Positions 17,967-27,374 of a stretch of 64,000 nt of DNA are shown piece after piece. A program made the position numbers and the translations under genes. Location: NCBI GenBank assembly GCA_963662965.1, contig OY759970.1:1984001-2048000 (forward strand), in the 5' to 3' direction. How positions within the stretch are numbered: the stretch's first letter is position 1; each line of letters starts with the position of its first letter. The notes under the pieces were generated by a model. The model saw only the letters and a list, made by a program, of their open reading frames with translations. It ran no database searches and was not told the DNA's origin. Origin of the DNA: DTWD01 sp963662965 (GTDB lineage Bacteria > Acidobacteriota > Vicinamibacteria > Vicinamibacterales > UBA8438).

Positions 17967-20447
17967 ATGGCAAACCTCGACCACTCCCACGTTCCCGTCA
18001 ACATCGAAGACGAAATGCGCCGGTCGTACCTGGATTACGCCATGAGCGTAATCATCGGCCGGGCGTTGCCTGACGTACGCGACGGCCTGAAGCCGGCCCA
18101 TCGCCGCGTGATCTACGGGATGCGGACGATGGGGCTCTCCGCCAACCGCACGTACCGCAAGTGCGCCAAGATCGTCGGTGAGGTCATGGGGAACCTCCAT
18201 CCCCACGGCGACGCCTCTATTTACGACACGCTGGTGCGGCTCGCGCAGGACTTCAACATGCGCTACCCCCTGGTCAATGGCCAGGGGAATTTTGGGTCGG
18301 TCGATGGTGATCCGCCGGCGGCGATGCGCTACACCGAGGCGAAGCTGCAGGCGCTCGCCGACGACCTGATGGCCGATCTCGACAAAGAGACGGTCGACTT
18401 CATCCCCAACTACGACGAGACGAGCGAGGAGCCGACGGTGCTGCCGGCCCCGTTTCCCAACTTACTGGTCAATGGATCGGCCGGAATTGCGGTCGGCATG
18501 GCCACCAACATCCCACCACATAACCTGCGCGAGGTCGTTGACGGCATCGTATGGGTCGCCGAGCATGGTGACGCCGACCGGGCGGAGAAGGAACGCGAGC
18601 TGCTCGCCCGTGTTCCAGGCCCGGACTTCCCGACGGGTGGATTCATCGTTGGCCGTGGCGGGATCGCGCAGGCGTATCGCACCGGTCGCGGTTCGCTCAC
18701 CTTGCGCGCACGCACGTCAATCGAAGACGCGAAGAAGAAGGGCGACCGAGTCGCGATCGTCGTCACAGAGATTCCGTATCAGCTCAACAAGGCACGGCTG
18801 CTCGAGAAGATCGCCCAGTTGGCGCGCGACAAGGTAATCGAGGGTATCGCCGACCTTCGAGACGAATCGGACCGCACCGGGATGCGAATCGTGATCGAGC
18901 TGCGGCGGGGTGAAGTGCCAGAGGTCGTGCTGAACAACCTGTATAAGCACACGCAGCTGCAGACGTCGTTCGGCATCATCACGCTGGCGATCGTCGCCGG
19001 TCGCCCGCAGGTCCTGACGCTGCTCGATCTCGTCGAGCACTTCGTCGAGTTCCGCCGTGACGTCGTGCGCCGGCGCACCGAGCATGACCTTCGCAAGGCG
19101 GAGGCACGCGCCCACGTCCTCAAGGGACTCAAGATTGCGCTCGACCGTCTCGACGCGGTCATTAAGCTGATCCGGGCGGCGAAGAGCCCCGCCGAGGCAC
19201 GAAGTGGTCTGGTCACGGAGTTCTCGCTGACGGAGATCCAGGCCCAGGCGATCCTCGACATGCAGCTCCAACGGCTGACGGGGCTGGAGCGGCAGAAAAT
19301 CGTCGATGAGCTGGCGGAGTTACTGACGACCATTGAGCGCCTCCGGGCGATCCTGGCGCGCGAGGCGCTGCTGATGGGGATCGTCATCGAGGAGCTCCGA
19401 GCGACGCGGAAAAAGTACGGCGACGATCGGCGCACCGAGATCATCGAGGCCGAAGGCGACTTCCGGATCGAGGATCTCATCGTCGACGAGGACGTTGCGA
19501 TCACGGTGAGCAACACCGGCTACATCAAGCGCACCGCCGTCACGCAGTACCGGAACCAGCGGCGCGGCGGCAAGGGCCGCATCGGCATGCGGACGCGTGA
19601 TGAGGACTTCCTGACGCACCTGTTCGTCGCATCGACCCACGCCTACGTCTTGATCTTTTCTGACCGGGGGCGAGTCTACTGGCTCAAGGTGCACGCGATT
19701 CCTGACGTCGGACCGGCCGGCCGCGGGAAGTCGATTGCCAACCTGGTGGCGATGGCGGCAGACGAGAAGATTGCGGCACTTGAGACCGTCAAGGAGTTTC
19801 CGGCCGCAGAGGGCGAGCGATTCGTCGTGATGGGCACGCGGCGCGGCGTCGTGAAGAAGGTCGACCTCCGCGCGTTCCGGAACCCGCGGGCGGGTGGCAT
19901 CATCGCGATGGGGGTCGGCTCCGAGGACGGAGTGGTCGGCGCGGAGTTGACGAGCGGACAGGGCGAGATTTTCATCGGCACCCGGAGCGGGATGGCCATC
20001 CGGTTCGTCGAAGCGTGGATCCGGGTGATGGGGCGGACCGCCTATGGGGTCCGCGGCATCGCCCTCCGCGAGGGGGATGAAGTGGTCGCCATGACCGTCG
20101 TCCGACCCGGCGGGACGCTCCTGAGCGTCACCGAGAACGGTTTCGGGAAGCGCACCCCGCTGGACGAATACCGCGTGCAATCACGGGGGGGAGTCGGTAT
20201 CATAAGCATCCACGCGAGCGCTAGGAACGGCCGTGTTGCGGGTGTCGCCTACGTCGAAAATGATGAAAATGAGGTGATGATTATCACGCAACAGGGTAAA
20301 GTGCTCCGGATGGTGGCTGGAGATATCCGCCCCATCGGGCGAGCGACGCAGGGAGTGAGGCTGATCGAGATTGACGAGGATGACAACGTCGTCTCGATGG
20401 CCAGGCTCATCGAACGGGGCGGCGACGACGCCGTCACTGAGGACTGA
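17967..20447 (+). CDS. gyrA: DNA gyrase subunit A
   Basis: An 826-residue type IIA topoisomerase subunit. The catalytic tyrosine is Y122 in PPAAMRYTEAKL. The C-terminal wrapping domain has the canonical GyrA box QRRGGKG (in YRNQRRGGKGRIGM), which marks gyrase rather than topoisomerase IV. In the quinolone-binding region the residues are G81 D82 A83 S84 I85 Y86 D87: alanine replaces the usual serine 83, as in mycobacteria, which predicts lower fluoroquinolone affinity. It follows gyrB and precedes a lipoprotein gene by 28 bp. Confidence 0.97.
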   Translation: MANLDHSHVPVNIEDEMRRSYLDYAMSVIIGRALPDVRDGLKPAHRRVIYGMRTMGLSANRTYRKCAKIVGEVMGNLHPHGDASIYDTLVRLAQDFNMRYPLVNGQGNFGSVDGDPPAAMRYTEAKLQALADDLMADLDKETVDFIPNYDETSEEPTVLPAPFPNLLVNGSAGIAVGMATNIPPHNLREVVDGIVWVAEHGDADRAEKERELLARVPGPDFPTGGFIVGRGGIAQAYRTGRGSLTLRARTSIEDAKKKGDRVAIVVTEIPYQLNKARLLEKIAQLARDKVIEGIADLRDESDRTGMRIVIELRRGEVPEVVLNNLYKHTQLQTSFGIITLAIVAGRPQVLTLLDLVEHFVEFRRDVVRRRTEHDLRKAEARAHVLKGLKIALDRLDAVIKLIRAAKSPAEARSGLVTEFSLTEIQAQAILDMQLQRLTGLERQKIVDELAELLTTIERLRAILAREALLMGIVIEELRATRKKYGDDRRTEIIEAEGDFRIEDLIVDEDVAITVSNTGYIKRTAVTQYRNQRRGGKGRIGMRTRDEDFLTHLFVASTHAYVLIFSDRGRVYWLKVHAIPDVGPAGRGKSIANLVAMAADEKIAALETVKEFPAAEGERFVVMGTRRGVVKKVDLRAFRNPRAGGIIAMGVGSEDGVVGAELTSGQGEIFIGTRSGMAIRFVEAWIRVMGRTAYGVRGIALREGDEVVAMTVVRPGGTLLSVTENGFGKRTPLDEYRVQSRGGVGIISIHASARNGRVAGVAYVENDENEVMIITQQGKVLRMVAGDIRPIGRATQGVRLIEIDEDDNVVSMARLIERGGDDAVTED

Positions 20448-20460
20448 GCACCATAAGAGC

Positions 20461-20468
20461 AAAGGAGG
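20461..20468 (+). promoter_or_regulatory. Strong ribosome-binding site fixing the lipoprotein start
   Basis: AAAGGAGG lies 7 nt before ATG 20476. It decides the start of the following gene against an open frame that extends back into gyrA. Confidence 0.85.
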
Positions 20469-20475
20469 CATCGCC

Positions 20476-21198
20476 ATGTCTCGTGCAACCGTTAAGCGAT
20501 CACTCGTCGTCATGACCGCGCTGCTGATGGGAGGCGGATTGCTGTCTGCCTGCGGCGGTGGTGGCGCTGAGCTTAGCCTCATTCGCGCCTTTTTCCAGGC
20601 ATCGCGCTTCGGCGACCGGACGACGCTCGGCAACATGACGATGGTCTTCTTCGAACCGGAGGAGAACGGCATCGCCTCGAGCCCGAGCATCGACAGCGTC
20701 ACGGAGGAGCAGCGGCGGTCGCTGCGCCTGAGCGAGCTCAACGAGTCGCTCCAGAAGATCCAAGACGCGGAAACCGTGTTTCGTGATGAGAAGCGGGTGT
20801 ATCAGGACGAAAACGAGGAAGCCATTGCCCGTGTGCTCGAGGCGCAGCGGGACGCAGAGGACGTTGACAGCGACGACGAAGAGGTCGGGGCAGCCTGGAA
20901 CACATGGGTGTCCGACGAGCGGGAATTTGCCCGCAAAGTGTCCGATGCGCAGAACGCGCTCAACACGGCGGTCCGGATCGCCGAGGCGAGTGTCTACGAC
21001 CCGGCGAACCCGGTCAACGTCGCCGACTACACAGGGGAGCTGGTCACCAAGGACGTGACGGTGACCGCCACGATCTCGAAGGATGGCAACAGCGAGGAGC
21101 GCACCATGGTCTTCACGATCCAGAAGGTGGAGCTCCAGGGCGAGGCCGAGGACGACATAATTGACGGCCGCTGGATCATTACGGCGCTTGAAGAATAG
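20476..21198 (+). CDS. Predicted lipoprotein of unknown function
   Basis: The 240-residue product has a basic N-terminus, a hydrophobic stretch (VVMTALLMGGGLLSA) and a lipobox LLSAC with Cys26, followed by GGGG, so it should be lipid-anchored. The middle (about 90-170) is acidic and charged with a helical, coiled-coil-like pattern (LNESLQKIQDAETVFRDEKR). A C-terminal part reads VTVTATISKDGNSEERTMVF and ends DGRWIITALEE, which looks like a small beta domain. I do not recognise a family. An AAAGGAGG site supports strong translation, and it lies 28 bp after gyrA. Confidence 0.8.
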   Translation: MSRATVKRSLVVMTALLMGGGLLSACGGGGAELSLIRAFFQASRFGDRTTLGNMTMVFFEPEENGIASSPSIDSVTEEQRRSLRLSELNESLQKIQDAETVFRDEKRVYQDENEEAIARVLEAQRDAEDVDSDDEEVGAAWNTWVSDEREFARKVSDAQNALNTAVRIAEASVYDPANPVNVADYTGELVTKDVTVTATISKDGNSEERTMVFTIQKVELQGEAEDDIIDGRWIITALEE

Positions 21199-21225
21199 CG
21201 TGTAGATCGCTAAACGCGTACAAAG

Positions 21226-21247
21226 GGATCAGGGATTGGGGGATCAG
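21226..21247. repeat. Period-7 repeat (GGATCAG type)
   Basis: GGATCAG (21226-21232), GGATTGG (21233-21239) and, after one G, GGATCAG (21241-21247), in the spacer after the lipoprotein gene and just before a copy of the GC-rich hairpin repeat. Confidence 0.65.
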
Positions 21248-21286
21248 GGGTGGATGGAACCTTGATCGCCCGGTCCCATTTTTTTA

Positions 21287-21386
21287 GGGCGCGCACGGCG
21301 CGCCCCCGCGGGAACGGAGCGGGGCATGCCCCCCCCGCGAGTGACCGCGGCGGGGTTCGGGGCAGCCAGCCCCCCGTCTGGATTTA
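21287..21386 (-). repeat. GC-rich three-hairpin repeat, copy R1
   Basis: In plus-strand order: hairpin H3 GGGCGCGC-ACG-GCGCGCCC (21287-21305), a C/G-rich H2 region with CCGCG arms, then GGGTTC and hairpin H1 GGGGC-AGCCA-GCCCC (21359-21373), ending GTCTGGATTTA. The tail contains the TAA stop (21384-21386, minus strand) of the antiporter gene. The T-run at 21279-21285 lies on the wrong side of the hairpin for a terminator on either strand. Confidence 0.7.
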
Positions 21387-22880
21387 GAGTTGCCCCACTA
21401 CGGCATGCAGTAGGTCCATCACCAGTCGCGGAGAGAGGCCGAGCACCATCGAGACGACGGCCACGATCAGCAGTGGCGCCGTCATCGTCCATGCGGGGTC
21501 CCTCAGGTCGCGGTCCTCGAGCTCGGCACTCAGCGGGCCAAAGAAGATGCGGCGCGCGGCGCCGAAGGTGTAGGCAATGGTCAGCACGATCGTGATGACG
21601 CCACCGATCCCGACGGCGATCGTGAACGGCCCACTGAGCGCCCCGCGCTCGAAGATCCCAGTGAACATGATCCACTCGGCGGTGAAGCTGCTGAAGGGTG
21701 GGAAGCCGGACAGCATCATCGATCCCACGATCCAGAGAATCGCCGTGAGCGGCATCTTCTGGGCGAGCCCGCCCAGCCGGCGCATGTCACGGATACCGGT
21801 GGTGTAGACAACGATCCCGGCGGTGGAGAAGAAGAGTGTCTTGCCCATGATGTGACTCAGAAAGAAGAACATCCCTCCCTCCACGCCAGCACTCGTCAGC
21901 GCGCCGAGACCGAGCACGGAGTACGCAATCTGACTGATCGTCGAGCAGGCGGCCAGACGCTTGATGTCGGTCTGGGCGAGCGTCAGCAATGAGCCGTAGA
22001 CCATCGTCAGCAGCGCGAGCATCATCAGCGGCGTGCCAAACGACGCGAAGTCGGCGCCGAGCGGCAGCACCAGTACCCGGACGATGATGTACAGCGCGAG
22101 GTTGGCGTAGACCGCCAGCAAGCCGGCGATGCAGGTCGGGTGCTCAGCGTGGACCGCGGGCATCCAGACGTGCAGCGGCACCATCGCCAGCTTCATTATC
22201 AAGCCGACGAGAAAGAGCGCGATCGCCCAGACCACCGTCGGCGCACCGGCCATCTGCGACAGGTGGGCGATTTCAAAGCTCCCGATTCGGCTGTAGACCA
22301 TGAGGGTCGCGGCGAGAAAGAGCAGCGCGCCGATGATGCCCCACGCCAGGCTCATGAAGGCGATCCGCACACGCTCGAGATAGCCGAACGTCGCCATCAG
22401 GAAGAACAGCGTGATGGTCAGCATTTCGAGGAAGAAATAGAGCGACACGAGATTCGTGCTCAAAATCGTGCCGATGAAGCCGACCGGGAAATAGAGGAAG
22501 AGCGTGAAGAACCGCGTGTTGTAGGCCGTCTGCGTCTCTTCCGGCTCCTCGCCGTAGAGCACCTCAACTCGGTGTTCGATGTAGCGGATCGAGTAGCAGG
22601 CGAGCGCCGTGCACAGCAACACGACGATGGCGAGCGTCGGCCAGCTCAGCCCGTCGGCCAGCAGGCCGAGGCTGATATTCGGCGCGATGGCGATATAGCG
22701 CTCGGCGACCGACCCGCCAGCATGAACCTCGAGGCCGACCAGTCCGACGAGTGTCCCGGTGTAGAGCAACCCGCCGACGGCGATCCACCCCGCCGCGCGT
22801 GGCGCCACGCGCCGGGTCGCCAGGATCACCACTGACGCGACGACCGGGGCCAGCAAGATCTGCAGCAGTGGCGCCAGCAC
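21384..22880 (-). CDS. Antiporter-like membrane subunit, MrpD/NuoN-M family (third copy)
   Basis: A 498-residue protein with about 14 predicted membrane helices. It has the proton-translocating ND2/ND4/ND5 family core: the glutamate in FFLEMLTITLFFLMATFGYL, the lysine segment IMKLAMVPLHVWMPAVHAEHP and LAQTDIKRLAACSTISQIAY. It would be one of the ion channels of an Mrp/Mbh-like complex. It is the last gene of the operon, 1 bp after the NuoL-like gene. A canonical Mrp complex has two such large subunits, whereas this operon has three. Its exact ion (H+ or Na+) cannot be read from sequence. Confidence 0.88.
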   Translation of the reverse strand: MLAPLLQILLAPVVASVVILATRRVAPRAAGWIAVGGLLYTGTLVGLVGLEVHAGGSVAERYIAIAPNISLGLLADGLSWPTLAIVVLLCTALACYSIRYIEHRVEVLYGEEPEETQTAYNTRFFTLFLYFPVGFIGTILSTNLVSLYFFLEMLTITLFFLMATFGYLERVRIAFMSLAWGIIGALLFLAATLMVYSRIGSFEIAHLSQMAGAPTVVWAIALFLVGLIMKLAMVPLHVWMPAVHAEHPTCIAGLLAVYANLALYIIVRVLVLPLGADFASFGTPLMMLALLTMVYGSLLTLAQTDIKRLAACSTISQIAYSVLGLGALTSAGVEGGMFFFLSHIMGKTLFFSTAGIVVYTTGIRDMRRLGGLAQKMPLTAILWIVGSMMLSGFPPFSSFTAEWIMFTGIFERGALSGPFTIAVGIGGVITIVLTIAYTFGAARRIFFGPLSAELEDRDLRDPAWTMTAPLLIVAVVSMVLGLSPRLVMDLLHAVVGQL

Positions 22881-22881
22881 G

Positions 22882-24927
22882 TCAGTCGACCCCGATGAAG
22901 AGATAGGCGAGAAGCATCACGAACACCACCAAGATGTACGAGACGTTGTAGACCAGCTCCTCTGTGTCGGTCCGGAGTCGGACCAGGAGCCGCTGGCTCT
23001 TTTCCATCACGAGCCACGGCAGCCACCGATGCACGACGTGGTCCCACCGCGCTTCCACGTCTTCCGCCACGACCCGCGCCAAGGCGGTCGGGCCGTCGAC
23101 GAAGACCCGCTGGTAGAACGCATCGATTTCCCATCGGCGCCAAAAGAAGCGATACAGTGCGGCGAGGGGCGCGCTCCCCTGAAGGATCGTCTCCGGCGAT
23201 GCCGTGCGGGCCACGTACAGGTAGTACGCCGGCGCGGCTCCGAGCAGGACCACGAGGATGGAGAGCGCCCCGACCAAGGTGTGTGACGCACCGGCCTCCG
23301 CCTCGTCTCCGAGCGTCGGCAGGGCCGCCGCCATCTGGCCCGCGAGACTCACTTCGAACCCGTGGTGCAGCACCGCTTCGAGCGCCACCGCCAACCCGCA
23401 CGCGACGACGATCAGCGCCGCGAGCAGTCCGGACGCCCCCCGCATCGTCACGGCGCCATCATTCAAGTGGTCGGGGTCGTGCGCACGCACGTGCGCGAGG
23501 TTGTCGCTCTCGACGCCGTGAAACACCAGCGCGAAGCAGCGCACCGTGTAGAACGCGGTCAAGCCGGCCGTGAGGAGGCCGACCGCAAACAGCAGCGGGC
23601 TCGCCTCGAGCGTCGCGAGCAGCACCGCGTCCTTGCTCCAGAAGCCGGGGAACGGCGGCACGCCCATCAGCGAGAGCGACGCGACGAGCATGAAGCCCCA
23701 GGTGAGCGGTAGGTGCCGTCGGGCGGCGCCCATGTCGGTGATGTAGATCGAGTGGACGGCGTGAATCACGGTGCCGGCGCACAGAAAGAGACACGCCTTG
23801 AAGAGCGCGTGGCTGATCAGATGAAAGATGCCGGCGGTGTAGCCATTGACCAACAGCCCCGGCGCTAACCCGGCGGCTCCGAGCGCGAGCATCATGTAAC
23901 CGATCTGGCTGACGGTCGAGTACGCCATCACCTTCTTCAGCTCGACCGCGACCATTCCCTGCGTCGCCGCGAGGAGTGCCGTAAACGCACCGACGAACGC
24001 CGTCACCGTGAAAAACCACCCGGCCGCCTCGATCTCGGCGATCCAGTAGCCGTAGTAGAAGAGCGGGACCAGCCGTGCCACCAGATACACGCCGCTCTTC
24101 ACCATCGTCGCCGCGTGAATCAGGGCCGAGACCGGGCCCGGCCCGGCCATTGCCTCCGGGAGCCACTCGTGGAACGGAAACTGCGCCGACTTCCCGATCG
24201 GGCCGGCCAGCAGCAGCAGGGTGACGAGCACCACCATGCCTGGCTGATCCGCCATCGCCGCCAGCCACGTCGGGGCGCTGGCGTACAGCTCGCTGAAGCT
24301 CAGCGTCCCCGCGTAGAAATAGACCAGCAGGATGCCGGCCAACATCAGCATGTCGCCGGCGCCGGTGACGATGAGCGCTTTCAAGCCGGCCTCCGACGGC
24401 GTGACGAAGGCGTTCGGTGCCGGCCCTCCGATCCAGTATTTCTTCTGGTCGGTGTAGTAGAACCCGATCAGCCCGTAGCTACAGACCCCGACCAGCTTCC
24501 ACCCGATGAAGAGGAACAGCAGGTTGCTGGCCAGCACGAGCAGCAACATGCTCCCAATGAAGCTGTTCATCCACATCCAGAAGCGGGTCTCGGCCGCATC
24601 GTCCTTCATGTAGCCGACGCAGTAGATCAGAATGACGAAGCTGATGACGGCGACGACATTCGTCAGCACGATGCTGAGCGGATCGATGAGAAGACCGAAA
24701 TCGATCCGGATCGGCACCTCGAGCCAGGCCACCACGCTCTCGACCGGGAGCGACTCCGGCTGGAACAACCTCGGCAGCAGGCTCAGCGCCGCCGCCGCCG
24801 AGACGAACGAGAAGGCGAGCCCGCAGGCGACCCGCGCGGCGCTGCCGAGTCGAGCCGCGAATGGCGTCAACGCAGCGCCGATGAACGGGGCAATGACACA
24901 GATCCACGCGGCGGTGGTCGTGGGCAT
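22882..24927 (-). CDS. Antiporter-like membrane subunit, NuoL/MrpA family
   Basis: I start this at ATG 24927 (MPTTTAAWICVIAPFIGAAL); the upstream open frame has no hydrophobic character. The 681-residue protein has the NuoL/MrpA core VGVCSYGLIGFYYTD, AMAGPGPVSALIHAATMVKS and STVSQIGYMMLALG, with about 16 predicted helices. It ends in an amphipathic arm with RRWEIDAFYQRVFVDG and one more membrane helix, as in NuoL. It lacks the MrpA C-terminal domains, which are separate small genes in this operon (27375 and 27655). Probably a proton-conducting subunit of the antiporter. Confidence 0.9.
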   Translation of the reverse strand: MPTTTAAWICVIAPFIGAALTPFAARLGSAARVACGLAFSFVSAAAALSLLPRLFQPESLPVESVVAWLEVPIRIDFGLLIDPLSIVLTNVVAVISFVILIYCVGYMKDDAAETRFWMWMNSFIGSMLLLVLASNLLFLFIGWKLVGVCSYGLIGFYYTDQKKYWIGGPAPNAFVTPSEAGLKALIVTGAGDMLMLAGILLVYFYAGTLSFSELYASAPTWLAAMADQPGMVVLVTLLLLAGPIGKSAQFPFHEWLPEAMAGPGPVSALIHAATMVKSGVYLVARLVPLFYYGYWIAEIEAAGWFFTVTAFVGAFTALLAATQGMVAVELKKVMAYSTVSQIGYMMLALGAAGLAPGLLVNGYTAGIFHLISHALFKACLFLCAGTVIHAVHSIYITDMGAARRHLPLTWGFMLVASLSLMGVPPFPGFWSKDAVLLATLEASPLLFAVGLLTAGLTAFYTVRCFALVFHGVESDNLAHVRAHDPDHLNDGAVTMRGASGLLAALIVVACGLAVALEAVLHHGFEVSLAGQMAAALPTLGDEAEAGASHTLVGALSILVVLLGAAPAYYLYVARTASPETILQGSAPLAALYRFFWRRWEIDAFYQRVFVDGPTALARVVAEDVEARWDHVVHRWLPWLVMEKSQRLLVRLRTDTEELVYNVSYILVVFVMLLAYLFIGVD

Positions 24928-24929
24928 TG

Positions 24930-24956
24930 GGTCAGTGGGGATCAGGGGGGTCAGGG
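24930..24956. repeat. GGATCAG-type repeat in an antiporter-operon spacer
   Basis: The 23-bp gap between two antiporter genes holds GGATCAG (24939-24945) flanked by GGGTCAG-like and GGGGTCAGGG sequence. It is a short, degenerate member of the period-7 spacer family; the tail runs into the end of the preceding gene. Confidence 0.45.
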
Positions 24957-26459
24957 CGCGAAGCTCGCCGGCAGCGCCGGCTCGAGAAAGCGTGTGACGA
25001 TTTCGCCGTTGAGAAGGCCAAGACCGAGGATGCAGACGGCCAGGACCACGATCGGCACCAGCATCGGCAGCGGCGCGTCCAAACGAGCCGGTGGGGGCGT
25101 AGCCGCCGCCGGGGCGCCACCATCGGCGCTCGCCGGAAAGTACATATAGCGAATGACGTTGATGAAGTACGCTAGCGCCAACACGCTGCTGAGGAGAATC
25201 ACGCCGACGAACACCCACGCCCCGGCGTCAATCGCGCCGAGAATCAGATACAACTTGCTGAAGAAGCCGCCGGTCGGCGGAAGGCCGATCATCGCAAACG
25301 CAGCAACGGTGAACGCCGCCGCCGACCACGGCATCCGCACCGACAGATTGCGGAGGTCGTGGATCTCGCGTAGCCCCGTCCGATAGACGATGGCGCCGGC
25401 CACCAAGAAGAGGCAGCCTTTCATAAAGGCGTGGTTCACCAGATGCAGGACGCCGCCGATGAAGCCGGTCGCGTTGGCCAGCCCGATGCCGAGCACGATG
25501 TAGCCGATCTGCGCCACCGAGGAGTACGCGAGCATCCGCTTGAGGTCGGTCTGCGCGATCGCCATCACCGAGCCGAGCACCATCGCGATGGCGCCCATCC
25601 AGCTGAGGAGCTGTGTCACCGGGATTATCTCGACCGAGAACTCCGGCTCGAAGACGTAGAACATCACCCGCAGCAGCACATACGTCGCGACCTTGGTCGT
25701 CGTGGCCGCGATGAGCGCGCTGACCGCGGACGGCGCGTTTGCATAGGCGCCCGGCAGCCACGCATGCATCGGAAACAGCGCCATCTTGATCGCCATGCCG
25801 ATGGTGAAGAAGGCAAAGCCGACCAGAACCGCGTTCGACGTGTAGAGGTCCGGGAGAATCTGGGCCAGGTCCGCCATGTTGAGCGACCCGGTGACGCTGT
25901 AGAGGTAGCCGACGGACAGCAGATAGAACGCCGCCCCGACCGTGCCGAGAATGACGTAGCGGAAGGCCGAGACCACGGCCGGCCCGCCGCCGAGCGAGAT
26001 CAGCGCGTAGCTCGTGAGCGACGTGATCTCGAGAAAGACATAGAGGTTGAACATGTCGGCGGTCGAGACAATGCCGACCAGGCCGGTCACGAGGAGTAAA
26101 TAGACGCTGTAGAACGGCACCTCCTTGGCCGGCAGCTCGTGGAGCACGCTCCGCTTCGAGTAGATCCCGATGACCAGGGTCATGAAGCTGAGGAGCAACA
26201 GCATCAAGGCGCTGAGGTGGTCAATATGAAAGGCGATGCCCCACGGGGGCTCCCATCCCCCGAGGTAGTAGTCGAGCGGCCCTCGCGTCAGCACCGCCCG
26301 CGCCGTCGAGACCGACGCGACGAAGCAGACGGTGAGGGCGGCCATCGCCAGAGGAAAGACCGCGGACCGTCTCCACAATCCGACCACCGGGAGTAGGAAG
26401 GCGACAAACAAGGGCGCCACGACGACGATGATCGGGAGCGGCGACTGCTGCACGTTCAT
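24951..26459 (-). CDS. mnhD: Na+/H+ antiporter subunit D (MrpD/MnhD)
   Basis: A 502-residue membrane protein of the MrpD type. It has the conserved glutamate region NLYVFLEITSLTSYALISLG, the lysine/histidine segment KMALFPMHAWLPGAYANAPS, and LAQTDLKRMLAYSSVAQIGY, with about 14 predicted helices. It would form one of the cation/proton half-channels. Its ATG overlaps the mnhC stop by 4 bp (26456-26459), showing tight coupling. It precedes the NuoL-like gene by 23 bp. Confidence 0.92.
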   Translation of the reverse strand: MNVQQSPLPIIVVVAPLFVAFLLPVVGLWRRSAVFPLAMAALTVCFVASVSTARAVLTRGPLDYYLGGWEPPWGIAFHIDHLSALMLLLLSFMTLVIGIYSKRSVLHELPAKEVPFYSVYLLLVTGLVGIVSTADMFNLYVFLEITSLTSYALISLGGGPAVVSAFRYVILGTVGAAFYLLSVGYLYSVTGSLNMADLAQILPDLYTSNAVLVGFAFFTIGMAIKMALFPMHAWLPGAYANAPSAVSALIAATTTKVATYVLLRVMFYVFEPEFSVEIIPVTQLLSWMGAIAMVLGSVMAIAQTDLKRMLAYSSVAQIGYIVLGIGLANATGFIGGVLHLVNHAFMKGCLFLVAGAIVYRTGLREIHDLRNLSVRMPWSAAAFTVAAFAMIGLPPTGGFFSKLYLILGAIDAGAWVFVGVILLSSVLALAYFINVIRYMYFPASADGGAPAAATPPPARLDAPLPMLVPIVVLAVCILGLGLLNGEIVTRFLEPALPASFAP

Positions 26460-26914
26460 CGGTCGCCCGTCCCGCTCGCGGTCATCGCGCTGGTCGCGCT
26501 GGTCGAATCCGTCGAGGCGCCACCGCCGAGGCGCTCCAGCAGCTCGGGTTCCTCCAGCGTGCCGTACTGCTTATGGATGCGGATGAGGAGCGCCAGGGCG
26601 ACCCCGGTCGTGGCGACGCCGACGACGATCGCGGTCAGCATCAGGACGTGCGGGAGCGGATTCACGTAGTGCACCGCCTGGAGCGCCTGGCCAGCGGTCT
26701 GCGCGACCTCGTGGCCGCCCTCCACGATCGGAATCGTCGCCCCGCGTTTGGCCCCGAGCGAGACGACGAATAGGATGATCGACCACTGGAAGATGTTCAT
26801 CCCGACCAGCTTCTTGACCAGATTGGTCTTGCCGGTCATCGCGTAGAAGCCAACCATCATCAGAACCACGTACGCGACGACGTTAAAGTGTCCGATGACC
26901 GACTCGAGCACCAC
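26456..26914 (-). CDS. mnhC: Na+/H+ antiporter subunit C (MrpC/MnhC, NuoK-like)
   Basis: A 152-residue protein with three membrane helices in the NuoK pattern: VVAYVVLMMVGFYAM, LVGMNIFQWSIILFVVSLGA and LTAIVVGVATTGVALALLIR. The last helix and the following acidic tail match MrpC. It lacks obvious catalytic residues; in the complex it packs against the antiporter subunits. It overlaps mnhD by ATGA and starts 13 bp after mnhB. The C-terminal tail beyond about residue 130 is Ser/Thr-rich and poorly conserved. Confidence 0.9.
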   Translation of the reverse strand: MVLESVIGHFNVVAYVVLMMVGFYAMTGKTNLVKKLVGMNIFQWSIILFVVSLGAKRGATIPIVEGGHEVAQTAGQALQAVHYVNPLPHVLMLTAIVVGVATTGVALALLIRIHKQYGTLEEPELLERLGGGASTDSTSATSAMTASGTGDR

Positions 26915-26927
26915 GGGCTCCTAGGTG

Positions 26928-27371
26928 TTAGTCGAAGGTGATGAGGTCGTGGAAGATCGACACCATGGCGGCCATCACCGTAATCCCGACGCCGATCTCG
27001 ATGATGAGCATGCCGACGCTGCGCGCGTCGGCGATCGGCAGGACACCGTAGTCAAGAAAATTGCCCCCGAGCAGCAGGCAGACGAGGCCCAGGCCGGCGT
27101 AGAGGATGACACCGGTACTGGTGTACAGCGTCATCGTGGCTAGCGAGAAGCGCCGTCGGACCTCGTCAATGCCATCGGCGATCGAGAGCAGGATGAAGCT
27201 CGCGCCGAGAATCACGCCGCCCTGGAAGCCGCCCCCCGGGCTCGAGTGGCCGTGCATGATGACGTAGAGCCCGAAGAGCTGAACGAACGGCACCAGGCTG
27301 CGGACGACGATGCGGATGACGATGCTCTGGTCGCGGGGATCCGCGGTCAGTCGTCGGTCGGGAGTCGGCAT
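26928..27371 (-). CDS. mnhB: Na+/H+ antiporter subunit B (MrpB/MnhB)
   Basis: A 147-residue protein with four predicted helices. The family block GLYVIMHGHSSPGGGFQGG and VILGASFILLSIADG is diagnostic for MrpB/MnhB; the C-terminal helix region (LIIEIGVGITVMAAMVSIFH) also fits. It lies between the small MrpA C-terminal-like gene (3-bp gap) and mnhC (13-bp gap) on the minus strand. Length is normal for the family. Confidence 0.93.
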   Translation of the reverse strand: MPTPDRRLTADPRDQSIVIRIVVRSLVPFVQLFGLYVIMHGHSSPGGGFQGGVILGASFILLSIADGIDEVRRRFSLATMTLYTSTGVILYAGLGLVCLLLGGNFLDYGVLPIADARSVGMLIIEIGVGITVMAAMVSIFHDLITFD

Positions 27372-27374
27372 GCG

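Noticed and set aside
21279..21305. T-run and GC hairpin as an intrinsic terminator
   Set aside because: The T-run precedes the hairpin on the plus strand and becomes an A-run after it on the minus strand, so it fits neither direction.
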